Assembly: GCA_031257815.1 (NCBI GenBank)
Contig: JAIRNX010000002.1
Span: forward strand, 1-9,894
DNA from: Lactobacillales bacterium
Lineage (GTDB): Bacteria; Bacillota; Bacilli; Lactobacillales; Streptococcaceae
Direction of reading: 5' to 3'
Length of the DNA stretch: 9,894 bases
Within the stretch, counting starts at the first letter, position 1; each line of letters begins with the position of its first letter. Position numbers and translations under genes: made by a program. The notes beneath the pieces are model-generated. The model did no database searches, was not told the DNA's origin, and was given only the letters and a program-made list of their open reading frames with translations. This document shows positions 1 through 7,473 of this stretch, piece by piece.

Positions 1-753
1 TCAGATGATGCAGAAATGCCTGGTGAACTATCTGGAGATATTGAAATTACCAATATTGATTTTTCATATGATCCAGATGAAGATTTGATTTTAAAAGATT
101 TGTCGGTGCATATTAAAAAAGGTGAGTATATTGGCATTGTTGGTGGATCAGGTTCAGGGAAGTCAACTTTGCTGAAATTGCTACTTGGTTTTGAAGCACC
201 AAATTCTGGGAAGATTTACTATGATGGCAAAGATATTGATGGCATAGATAAGCGTGAATTGCGTAAGCGCTTTGGTGTGGTATTGCAAGATGGGAAGTTG
301 ATTGGTGGTTCGATTTTTGAAAATATGACCATCACTGCACCTTATGCAACCATGCAAGATGCTGAAAAAGTAGCAGAGGAAGTTGGTTTAGCCGAGGATA
401 TCAAACATATGCCAATGGGCATGCATACAGTGCTTTCAGAAATGGGAGGAGCTATCTCTGGTGGTCAACAGCAACGGATTTTAATTGCACGTGCGATCAT
501 TGGGAAACCTAATATTCTCTTCTTTGATGAAGCCACTTCAGCACTTGATAATACAACTCAGAAAATGGTAACTGACAGTTTAAATAAACTAAATGCAACA
601 CGGATTGTCATTGCTCATCGTTTAAGTACCATCCAAGACTGTGACCGGATCTTAGTTTTAGATAAGGGACATATTGTTGAAAGCGGAAATTATGATGAGT
701 TGATGGAGCAGCATGGCTTGTTTTATGAACTTGCTAAACGACAAATGGCGTAA
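1..753 (+). CDS. ABC exporter, C-terminal ATPase domain (NHLP/NHLM bacteriocin-export type), 5' partial
   Basis: This is the ATP-hydrolysing part of an ABC exporter. The reading frame is open from base 1 with no stop, so the first ATG (base 16) is internal and the membrane domain lies upstream of the window. Counting from that ATG, all nucleotide-binding motifs are visible: Walker A GGSGSGKST (43-51), Q-loop Q91, signature ISGGQ (147-151), Walker B ILFFDE (167-172, catalytic E172), D-loop SALD (175-178) and H-loop H201. The stretches GVVLQDGKLIGGSIFEN and MPMGMHTVLSEMGG closely resemble, from memory, the peptidase-less ABC protein of NHLP/NHLM RiPP export systems. That protein normally works with a C39-peptidase ABC partner and a membrane-fusion protein, neither of which is in view. 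The nucleotide-binding domain appears complete and intact. The subfamily assignment is less sure than the ABC-exporter call, and the substrate is unknown. A terminator-like hairpin follows, so this gene probably ends its own operon. Confidence 0.9.
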   Translation, partial: SDDAEMPGELSGDIEITNIDFSYDPDEDLILKDLSVHIKKGEYIGIVGGSGSGKSTLLKLLLGFEAPNSGKIYYDGKDIDGIDKRELRKRFGVVLQDGKLIGGSIFENMTITAPYATMQDAEKVAEEVGLAEDIKHMPMGMHTVLSEMGGAISGGQQQRILIARAIIGKPNILFFDEATSALDNTTQKMVTDSLNKLNATRIVIAHRLSTIQDCDRILVLDKGHIVESGNYDELMEQHGLFYELAKRQMA

Positions 754-764
754 TGAACCTTTTG

Positions 765-795
765 GGGAGGGGATCTTTTATTATTTTTCCTTCCC
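765..795 (+). terminator. Probable Rho-independent terminator after the ABC exporter gene
   Basis: Twelve bases after the stop codon, GGGAGGGGA (765-773) pairs with TTCCTTCCC (787-795), giving nine pairs of which two are G-T wobbles. The loop is 13 bases, and a T-rich stretch (796-807) follows. The stem is purine/pyrimidine biased and the T-tract is interrupted, so termination may be incomplete. It separates the exporter gene from the downstream promoter. Confidence 0.6.
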
Positions 796-846
796 TCATT
801 TTATTTTACCTGTGTTAAGAAATGAAAATATATTAAAACATTTTTC

Positions 847-875
847 TTGAGTTATTAATTTGTTTTTAATAAAAT
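847..875 (+). promoter_or_regulatory. Predicted sigma-A-type promoter for the four-gene operon
   Basis: TTGAGT (847-852, 4 of 6 consensus bases) and TAAAAT (870-875, 5 of 6) are separated by exactly 17 bases. Transcription would start near 882, leaving a leader of about 40 bases before the ATG at 924. The whole stretch is very AT-rich, so chance matches are likely, but the position between a terminator and the first gene of a tight operon supports it. Confidence 0.55.
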
Positions 876-911
876 CTGATTAGATAATGATTTTTATTTT
901 TTTTTAATAGC

Positions 912-917
912 AGGTGA
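912..917 (+). promoter_or_regulatory. Ribosome binding site that selects the ATG at 924
   Basis: AGGTGA lies 6 bases before the ATG at 924, which is a workable spacing. It directly abuts the alternative GTG start at 918, leaving no room for initiation there. The ATG is therefore preferred. Confidence 0.6.
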
Positions 918-923
918 GTGAAA

Positions 924-1796
924 ATGAAAAAATCTTCAAATATAGATTTAAATTTAAAAAAAATCAGTATTGATGATCAAGATTGGTTTTCTAAATTAAC
1001 TTACCATATAGGCATTTCTGATCTTTCTTTTCCCCTTTTATATGCTTATCGCAATTTTTTAAATGTAGAGTGCATTCGTTTAGATGAAAAATCAGCTTTA
1101 GTGGCTCAAGATGATTCTTATGGTAAACGTTGTTATACGATTTTAGGAGATGTGAATGAAGCAATTATTAAAGACTTAGTGGCATCAGGGATTGATGAAT
1201 TTTCATATGTTGTAGGAGCTTATCTGCCAATTTTTAATGATATCAAAGAGATGAAATGGCATATTACTTATGATATAGATTTTAGCGATTATGTTTACAA
1301 TTTAGATAAATTTTTAGATTTTCATGGCAATTTGCGTAAAGCATATAATTCTTATAGAAATCATAACCAATTAAAAGTCAAAGTACTTGAGCTTAATAAA
1401 GATAATTGCGATGAATCATATCAGATTTTTAAAAAATGGTGGAAGGATCATAAAGAGTCTTCAGTTTTTGGCAATGAGCTTAAGGTTTTTTGTGAAATGA
1501 ATCAGTTTATTGGATCTCCTAATATTGAAGGAGCAATTTTTTATGAAGATGAGATGCCTCTTTCTTTTTTGATGATTGAAAAAAGAGGGGAAATGTTGAT
1601 TGAGCATTTTATAAAAAGTAATTCTTTAGCTCGAGGTCTTACGCATTTTTTTTATTATGAATTTTTTTCCAAATTTAAAGGAAAGGCCAGATGGATAAAT
1701 TTTGAAGAAGATATGGGACTACCAGGTTTGCGCGAATTTAAACGGCGATTTCATCCAGAGTTTATGTTAAATAAATATATTTTACGATTAGCATAG
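924..1796 (+). CDS. DUF2156 / phosphatidylglycerol lysyltransferase C-terminal-like protein
   Basis: A soluble 290-residue protein with no signal peptide or membrane helix. Two regions match my memory of the DUF2156/LPG_synthase_C family, a double-GNAT-like fold found in MprF-type aminoacyl-lipid synthases. The first is DYVYNLDKFLDFHGNLRKAY (122-141), followed by NSYRNHN. The second is the block INFEEDMGLPGLREFKR (258-274) followed by FHP near the C terminus. In MprF this domain moves an aminoacyl group from tRNA to phosphatidylglycerol. Here the large membrane flippase part is missing, so the acceptor and even the donor are unknown, and stand-alone members are mostly uncharacterised. The start at 924 is chosen over a GTG at 918 because of ribosome binding site spacing. 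It is the first gene of the operon, and the next start lies only 8 bases past its stop. It is extremely AT-rich (10 of 60 bases G/C in the sample 1261-1320). The family call is fairly firm; the activity is not established. Confidence 0.8.
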   Translation: MKKSSNIDLNLKKISIDDQDWFSKLTYHIGISDLSFPLLYAYRNFLNVECIRLDEKSALVAQDDSYGKRCYTILGDVNEAIIKDLVASGIDEFSYVVGAYLPIFNDIKEMKWHITYDIDFSDYVYNLDKFLDFHGNLRKAYNSYRNHNQLKVKVLELNKDNCDESYQIFKKWWKDHKESSVFGNELKVFCEMNQFIGSPNIEGAIFYEDEMPLSFLMIEKRGEMLIEHFIKSNSLARGLTHFFYYEFFSKFKGKARWINFEEDMGLPGLREFKRRFHPEFMLNKYILRLA

Positions 1797-1804
1797 GAGC
1801 AAGT

Positions 1805-2368
1805 ATGTTAAATATTAGAGAAAGTACATTCGCTGATGGACGCATTTTAAGTGAATTGTCGATGATTATTCTTCGTCAAATAGACTTTTCTTTTATTAAA
1901 GAGGTTGGTTTAGAAAATTTAAAGTCTTTGATTGAACAGTGCTACACTGATCCAAGGTATCGTGATGATTACATGCAAGCTGTTGTAGCAGAGTTTAATC
2001 AAGAGATTGTAGGTGCTGCTTTTGGTTTTAACAATGAACAAGAAGATAAGATTAATGAAATCTTTGATACGTTGCTTTATGAAAATTTTGGGGTTCGTCA
2101 AGGTTTTGAAGCTAAAGAGGCTGTTAGCGATGAATGGTATTTAGATACGATTGCTGTTTTTGAGCATATGCGTGGTAGAGGTATAGGGACAAAGTTGTTA
2201 AAATTTTTGCCCCATATAGCTAAAAAATACGGCAAAATTTGTGTTGGCTTAAATGTGGCTGATACCAATCTTGCTGCTAAGAAATTGTATTTATCACATG
2301 GTTTTGTTGAAACAGGCAAAAAACGATTAGGAAATCAAGGTTTTACGCATATGCGTTGGTATTTCTAA
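1805..2368 (+). CDS. GNAT-family N-acetyltransferase
   Basis: A 187-residue protein with a recognisable GNAT core in its C-terminal half. The strand WYLDTIAVF (111-119) leads into the acetyl-CoA pyrophosphate-binding motif RGRGIGTKLL (123-132). Then comes the conserved segment GLNVADTNLAAKKLYLSHGF (148-167), with the usual Asn, Tyr and Gly-Phe. The N-terminal half (1-100) is less typical and presumably shapes the acceptor site, which cannot be predicted. The ribosome binding site TAGGAGC (1794-1800) overlaps the stop codon of the DUF2156 gene, indicating tight translational linkage. Two acyltransferase-fold proteins encoded side by side suggest successive modification of one small molecule, peptide or lipid, or an immunity role for the adjacent exporter system, but this is inference. 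No motif is missing or truncated. Confidence 0.88.
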   Translation: MLNIRESTFADGRILSELSMIILRQIDFSFIKEVGLENLKSLIEQCYTDPRYRDDYMQAVVAEFNQEIVGAAFGFNNEQEDKINEIFDTLLYENFGVRQGFEAKEAVSDEWYLDTIAVFEHMRGRGIGTKLLKFLPHIAKKYGKICVGLNVADTNLAAKKLYLSHGFVETGKKRLGNQGFTHMRWYF

Positions 2369-2400
2369 GTCTTCGCAGCAGATATTGAGAGGAATGTAAA

Positions 2401-5343
2401 ATGAAACTTAAAAAACGAACTATTTTTTTAGGAATATTAATTGTTCTTACTTCAATTGTTATGTTTTTTACATTTCATTATTTTCATTCTCTTGGGCTTA
2501 ATTCGCAATTTGTTTTAGAGGATATTAATGATATTGTTACAACTAAAGATGGCAAATTCGTCGTTAATAAAGCTACTAAAAGAGAAATTCTCAAATCTTC
2601 AGGAAACAGTGGCGTGGAATATATTATAAAAGAAAAAAATTTTAGCAATGCAAGCGAAATTGTCAATGGAAAAACAAAAGATGATCTTTATATATTAGAT
2701 ATTGAGCTAGATGAGACTAGGGATATTTATGTGCGAAAACAGCGGATTTTAAAGTTTACCAAAGGCAGGTTTGTAAGTGTTGTTTTTGAGTATAACTATC
2801 CTAAAAAAGATCTTTATCGTTATGAAGGTAATTTTCAATCTTTAACTTATGATAATGGAAATTTATATATTGTTGAACGACAAAAAAATGGTTTTATTTT
2901 ACATAAAGTGGATGAAAAAGCTAAAAAAATACATAAGGTAAAATATTTTAATTTCACTAATACAGACAAATTGTTACGGACTTTTATTTTTAAAAACGAT
3001 AAGATGTTTGCGCTTTCAAAAACGGGCGATATTATTCAGTTTTCTGATAATCATCGGGATGTTATTTATCATGCTAAAGATCATCAACAAAAAATTAAAA
3101 ATGAAACAACATACAGTTTACCTTGGGATATGGTAATTGCAAATGATGGAACCCTTTTCGCAACAGATATTGGAACGCGATCAATTTTACATATTAATCC
3201 AATATCAAAGGAGGTTCAGTCTTTAAAACAAGAGAGTACTGAAGATAAACCGCTAAACGAGCAACCTCTTTATTATCGCCTAGCAATTAATGAAAAAGGT
3301 CAGTTATTTTTAAATGGTGATAATTCCGTTGTACTATTTAATCAGAACAACCGAAAAGTAAAAAAAATAGCTATTTTGGAAATTCCTTTTTCTTTAAGTA
3401 TATATAGTTTTATTTTTATAGGTTCTTTATTGATTCTAGTCTTAATCTTTTTATTTATTTTATTTTTATTTTTTAAACATGTATCTAAGTATTTAAAAAA
3501 AAATCCAACTATTCGTTTAGAGATAGGCGCATTATTTTTTGTAGTTATTACAGCAGTGCTTGTTTCTAATATGATTATTAATAATTATGATGAACGGTAT
3601 AAAAATAAGCTTTTCGAAGGGATGAACATGGTTGCAACATTGACTTCAAAGATTCTAAATAAAGATGCTCTTAAAAAAATAAACTCACCGCAGTCGTTTG
3701 AAACAAAAGCATATTCAAAAATCCGTGAGCAAATATTAGATGTGATCAAAAATGATAATGATTTAGTTGAGGGTAGTTATATTGACTTGTATAAAGTTGA
3801 TAACAATATTATTTATACTTGTGCGAATACCAATCATTTAAGTGGTTCTTATTACCCATGGGAATGGCCGTATAAAGGCTCTCTTGAGCAAAAAATTATT
3901 CAAACCAAAAAGGGCGTTAAACTAATTCGTGAAATGGTGGAAGGTAGTTATATTTATGTAGTTAATCCAATTTTTGATGATAATAACAATGTTGTAGGAC
4001 TTATTGAAGTTGGTTCAAGTATTGAAGAGTATTTATATGAAAATCAGCAAATTGTTAGAAAAGTTGTCCTTGGAACGATTAGTTTGGTTGTTGTGATTAT
4101 GTTGCTAACAAAAGAGTTATTTGTTTCCTCAGAAATTTACCAAGAATGGAAAAAAATTAAACAAAAATCTGCTAAAAAGAAATTTATATCGGGGAAAGTT
4201 GTTCAACCACTCGTTTTTATATTTTATTTTGTTAATAATCTTTCAGCAGCATTTATGCCAAATTATTCATCTTCGCTATATAAACCGTTTTTAGGAATAT
4301 CAAAAGATGTTGCGATTGCTTTACCGATGACTTTTAGTGTTTTATTTATAGGCTTAGGTTTTATAGGTGGCACGTTAAGCGAGCGATTCGGTTTTAAAAA
4401 AACTTTAAATGCCTCGTTAATATGTTTTGCATTAGGTTTAGTGAGCTGTGGTTTTTCTCAAGATGTTTGGCAATTAATTATAGCTGCATCTATTGCCGGT
4501 TTTGGTATCGGTTTAGGATTGGTTGTTATTAATATTTATGTTAGTTCTCTTAAAGTTAAGGAAGAGCGTGAAGATAGTTTTATCTTAAATAATTCGGCTG
4601 TTTTTATGGGAATTAATACCGGAGTAATTGTTGGGGCTGCTTTAGCTAATTTGATTGGTTACAAAAATGTTTTTTATATTGCATTTATTATGACCATGAT
4701 CATGCTAAGTTACGTTTATTATTTCTTTGATGATATACCGCCTGAAAAGGCAGAAGTAAATGTAAAAACAATTCATTTTTTAACATTTTTATTTAAACCA
4801 AGAATATTTATTTATTTGATGGGCGTTTTAATTCCTTACTTAGCTTGTGGTTATTTCTTGCATTATTTTTTCCCGATTTTTGGTAATGAGAAAGGTTTAT
4901 CAGAACTTGAGATTGGACAAGCATTTTTATTAAACGGTGTCTGGGTTGTCTTTCTAGGTCCAATCATTGCAAAATTTGTGTTAAAAAAATTAGGGAATGT
5001 CAAAACAATTTTATTAGGTTTGCTTTTATATGCCGGATCATTTGCAGCATTTGGCTTCAATCCAACAGTTTTAATTGCCTTAGTAGTACTTGTGATAATG
5101 GGAATTGCTGATAGTTTTACCTTTACTGCTCAAAATGTTTATTTTACAGAACTTAAAGAAGTTGAGTTGTATGGTGTTAATAAATCAATGGGGGCATATT
5201 CTTTATTTGAAAATTTAGGGCAAGCGATAGGTCCCATTTTGTTTAGTTATGTAATTATGATTGGAACAAGTACGGGAATTTTGGTATTATGCGCAATATT
5301 GTTATGCTTATGTATTATGTTTGGTTTTTCTAACCTTTTTTAA
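2401..5343 (+). CDS. Sensor-transporter fusion: propeller-like ectodomain, Cache-like ectodomain, MFS transporter
   Basis: At 980 residues this is more than twice the usual length of an MFS transporter (about 400). Order of parts: membrane helix 7-28; probable extracytoplasmic region 38-325 with repeated blade-like strands (for example WDMVIANDGTLFATDI at 242-257, RLAINEKGQLFLNG at 293-306 and FQSLTYDNGNLYIVER at 145-160) that recall NHL or SMP-30 propellers; helices 331-358 and 374-394; a second probable extracytoplasmic domain 395-552 ending NPIFDDNNNVVGLIEVGSS (522-540), typical of Cache sensor domains; helix 553-571; then a complete-looking MFS unit 600-975 with motif A GGTLSERFGFKKTL (656-669). 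The transporter substrate is unknown. Inference: ligand binding outside controls transport, or transport is read out as a signal. The phosphatase encoded next also has a Cache-like ectodomain. The ribosome binding site GAGAGGA (2387-2393) lies 7 bases before the ATG. Domain boundaries are by eye. The MFS call is strong, Cache moderate and propeller tentative. Confidence 0.85.
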   Translation: MKLKKRTIFLGILIVLTSIVMFFTFHYFHSLGLNSQFVLEDINDIVTTKDGKFVVNKATKREILKSSGNSGVEYIIKEKNFSNASEIVNGKTKDDLYILDIELDETRDIYVRKQRILKFTKGRFVSVVFEYNYPKKDLYRYEGNFQSLTYDNGNLYIVERQKNGFILHKVDEKAKKIHKVKYFNFTNTDKLLRTFIFKNDKMFALSKTGDIIQFSDNHRDVIYHAKDHQQKIKNETTYSLPWDMVIANDGTLFATDIGTRSILHINPISKEVQSLKQESTEDKPLNEQPLYYRLAINEKGQLFLNGDNSVVLFNQNNRKVKKIAILEIPFSLSIYSFIFIGSLLILVLIFLFILFLFFKHVSKYLKKNPTIRLEIGALFFVVITAVLVSNMIINNYDERYKNKLFEGMNMVATLTSKILNKDALKKINSPQSFETKAYSKIREQILDVIKNDNDLVEGSYIDLYKVDNNIIYTCANTNHLSGSYYPWEWPYKGSLEQKIIQTKKGVKLIREMVEGSYIYVVNPIFDDNNNVVGLIEVGSSIEEYLYENQQIVRKVVLGTISLVVVIMLLTKELFVSSEIYQEWKKIKQKSAKKKFISGKVVQPLVFIFYFVNNLSAAFMPNYSSSLYKPFLGISKDVAIALPMTFSVLFIGLGFIGGTLSERFGFKKTLNASLICFALGLVSCGFSQDVWQLIIAASIAGFGIGLGLVVINIYVSSLKVKEEREDSFILNNSAVFMGINTGVIVGAALANLIGYKNVFYIAFIMTMIMLSYVYYFFDDIPPEKAEVNVKTIHFLTFLFKPRIFIYLMGVLIPYLACGYFLHYFFPIFGNEKGLSELEIGQAFLLNGVWVVFLGPIIAKFVLKKLGNVKTILLGLLLYAGSFAAFGFNPTVLIALVVLVIMGIADSFTFTAQNVYFTELKEVELYGVNKSMGAYSLFENLGQAIGPILFSYVIMIGTSTGILVLCAILLCLCIMFGFSNLF

Positions 5344-5364
5344 AACAAGGAGGAATGTTCTTAG

Positions 5365-7404
5365 ATGAAATCATTGCGATCCAAAATAAGTTTCATGGTC
5401 ATAGTTTTGCTTTGCTTATCATCATCAGCAATTATAACCTTTAGTTATTTTTCAACTAAAAAATTAATTGAATCGATGTACGGGCAAAAGATCAAGGAAA
5501 TTACACAAACAGTTTCTTCGGTCATTAATGTGGATGACCTACAGGTAATAGTTGATAACTTAACAGTTAAAGATCAAGAGAAAGTAAAAGCATATCAAGA
5601 TACTTTAGGGGAAAATCAAAAGTATCAAAAAATTTCTTCTTTACTTTCTAAGCTAAAAAAAGAAAATCATATAAGATTTTTATCTATCCAAAAATATACC
5701 AAAGAATCAGCTGTTGCTATTATGGATACAGATATTAGTACTGATAAGCTGCAACCTGGAAAAAGTTATCACCTTAAAAGTGAAGATAGGATTAGTAACT
5801 TATATGAAGGAAAAAATCCGTATGAATCAAAGGGTGAATATGGTTGGTTAATGAGTGTTTCTAAACCAATCATTAACAATCAAAATAAAGTTGTGGCAAT
5901 GATTGTTGCAGATATATCAATGCAAGATGTTAAAGATACTTTAAAAGCTTCAATTTTGAAAATGATCGGTTTAATTCTTATTAGCACCCTTATATTGATT
6001 TTCTTACTATATATCTTTTTAAATAAATTAGTGATCCATCCAATAAACTTAATTTCTCAAGTTGCTGGCAAGTTTGTAGAAAATTTATCTTTGAATGTTG
6101 ACGGAAAAGCAAAAGAAATCTTAAAAATTGATATTCATTCAAAAGATGAGTTAGGTCAGTTAGCAGATGATATTGAAATCATGGAGAAGGAAATTAATAA
6201 TTATATTGTTAATTTAACGCAGGTAACTCAGGATAAAGAAAGAATGGGAACAGAGTTAAATGTTGCAACAAAAATCCAATCAGATATGTTGCCGAAAATT
6301 TTTCCATTTGAACCGAATCGTGGAGAGTTTGATTTGCACGCTTTGATGCGACCGGCAAAAGAAGTTGGTGGAGATTTTTATGACTTCTTTATGTTAGATG
6401 ATGATCATGTAGCAATTGTGATTGGGGATGTTAGTGATAAAGGGGTTCCTGCAGCGCTCTTTATGGTTATTTCAAAAACTTTAATCAAAGACTATACCCA
6501 AGCAAGACTTTCGGTGGATAAAGTCTTTAATCGTGTTAACAATGAGCTTTGCGAAGGGAATGAAGCATCGCTATTTACAACCAGTGTGTTGGGTATTTTT
6601 GATGTTAAAACAGGACGTTTGCTTTATGCTGATGCTGGGCATGAGCCTTTGATTATTATGGATCGCAATAATAAAACTGTGCGTTATGTTGAACCAGAAA
6701 AGCGCAACTTTGTGCTGGGGGGTATGGAAGGCACACGATATGCGATTAATGAGCTTACCTTACAACCTGGAGAGGTTTTATTACTTTATACAGATGGAGT
6801 GCCTGATGCTGTTAATAAGGAAAACGAATCTTTTGGCTGGGATCGTTTGAAAGCAACTTGTCAAAAACATATGCATGAAGTAGTGGCTGTAATGTTAAGA
6901 AATATCTTAGCGGATATCGATAATTATGCTAAAGGGGTTAAGCAGTTCGATGATATTACGATACTAGCCTTATCAATGATTACTAAAGGAAGTGAGCAAG
7001 CGTTGATAGAAAAACTTGATTTAACAGTTAATGAGCAAATAACAGATAAAGCACTTAACTTTATAGAAAAAGCTATGGAAAGAAGAGTTATTGATACGAA
7101 GACGCAACATGCCTTTATGGTGGCTGTGGATGAGTTGGTTTCAAATATTTTAAATCATTCTAAGGCTAATACATTGACTCTTATCATAGAGATAGAAAAA
7201 GAAAAAATGTCATTGACCTTTATTGATGATAGCTTTGAATTTAATCCGCTAGAAGCTAAAGGTAATGAAGATGATGATAGTGATATTCTTGATAAACCAA
7301 TCGGTGGATTGGGAATCTTTATGGTTAAGAAAATGATGGATCATCTTGAATATAAATATAAAGATGGAAAGAATACCCTAAAATTAGTTAAAAATTTGAA
7401 GTAA
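5365..7404 (+). CDS. Membrane PP2C (SpoIIE/RsbU-type) serine phosphatase with Cache, HAMP and C-terminal HATPase (RsbW-like) domains
   Basis: A 679-residue membrane regulator. Helix 8-29, extracytoplasmic Cache-like domain about 30-197 (with KPIINNQNKVVAMIVADIS at 167-185), helix 198-219, HAMP about 220-282, then the PP2C domain from about 295 to 537. Its metal-binding motifs are present: GGDFYDFF (335-342), GDVSDKG (354-360), YTDGV (475-479) and FDDIT (528-532). A GHKL ATPase domain of the RsbW/SpoIIAB type follows, about 550-675, with N-box E590 and N594 and a G2 box GGLGIFMVKK (647-656). The D-x-G position of the G1 box reads DDS (621-623), where these families usually have glycine, so nucleotide binding could be altered. 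Known relatives act in partner switching: the phosphatase dephosphorylates a STAS antagonist and the kinase phosphorylates it. No such partner is encoded here. The ribosome binding site AAGGAGGA (5347-5354) starts 4 bases after the previous stop, and a terminator-like hairpin follows. This is the last gene of the operon. Confidence 0.92.
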   Translation: MKSLRSKISFMVIVLLCLSSSAIITFSYFSTKKLIESMYGQKIKEITQTVSSVINVDDLQVIVDNLTVKDQEKVKAYQDTLGENQKYQKISSLLSKLKKENHIRFLSIQKYTKESAVAIMDTDISTDKLQPGKSYHLKSEDRISNLYEGKNPYESKGEYGWLMSVSKPIINNQNKVVAMIVADISMQDVKDTLKASILKMIGLILISTLILIFLLYIFLNKLVIHPINLISQVAGKFVENLSLNVDGKAKEILKIDIHSKDELGQLADDIEIMEKEINNYIVNLTQVTQDKERMGTELNVATKIQSDMLPKIFPFEPNRGEFDLHALMRPAKEVGGDFYDFFMLDDDHVAIVIGDVSDKGVPAALFMVISKTLIKDYTQARLSVDKVFNRVNNELCEGNEASLFTTSVLGIFDVKTGRLLYADAGHEPLIIMDRNNKTVRYVEPEKRNFVLGGMEGTRYAINELTLQPGEVLLLYTDGVPDAVNKENESFGWDRLKATCQKHMHEVVAVMLRNILADIDNYAKGVKQFDDITILALSMITKGSEQALIEKLDLTVNEQITDKALNFIEKAMERRVIDTKTQHAFMVAVDELVSNILNHSKANTLTLIIEIEKEKMSLTFIDDSFEFNPLEAKGNEDDDSDILDKPIGGLGIFMVKKMMDHLEYKYKDGKNTLKLVKNLK

Positions 7405-7405
7405 A

Positions 7406-7418
7406 GTTAACAGGCTCT
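7406..7418 (+). repeat. Left copy of a 13-base near-repeat flanking glmU
   Basis: GTTAACAGGCTCT here matches GTTAACAGGTTCT at 9016-9028 in 12 of 13 positions and in the same orientation. The pair brackets glmU. A repeat this short may be chance. Confidence 0.4.
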
Positions 7419-7427
7419 TAAAAAATT

Positions 7428-7469
7428 ACCCTCGACTTTAGCAAAGAATGAGCGGCAAAAGTCGGGGGT
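7428..7469. terminator. Bidirectional Rho-independent terminator between the phosphatase gene and glmU
   Basis: ACCCTCGACTTT (7428-7439) pairs with AAAGTCGGGGGT (7458-7469) over 12 positions with a single T-G wobble. Two further pairs (7441-7442 with 7455-7456) follow an A-A mismatch, leaving a loop of about 12 bases. Read on the minus strand, the stem is followed by TAATTTTTTAA, a good T-tract for ending glmU. On the plus strand the T-tract is short (TTTAATTATT). It sits 23 bases after the phosphatase stop and 4 bases after the glmU stop, as expected for a terminator shared by convergent genes. Confidence 0.85.
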
Positions 7470-7473
7470 TTAA

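Noticed and set aside
753..818. A 21-codon frame starting at the ATG that overlaps the ABC gene stop codon
   Set aside because: It reads straight through the terminator hairpin, has no ribosome binding site of its own and gives a nondescript hydrophobic peptide.
918..1796. GTG at 918 as the start of the DUF2156 gene
   Set aside because: The ribosome binding site AGGTGA ends at 917, leaving no spacing; the ATG at 924 fits.
1919..2319. Minus-strand open frames of 60 and 73 codons opposite the GNAT gene
   Set aside because: They lie wholly opposite a well-supported gene, and the predicted products show no recognisable domain; they are antisense shadows.
2484..5060. Minus-strand open frames of 60-65 codons opposite the sensor-MFS gene (2484-2666 and 4863-5060)
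   Set aside because: Antisense shadows of a long supported gene with no independent coding evidence.
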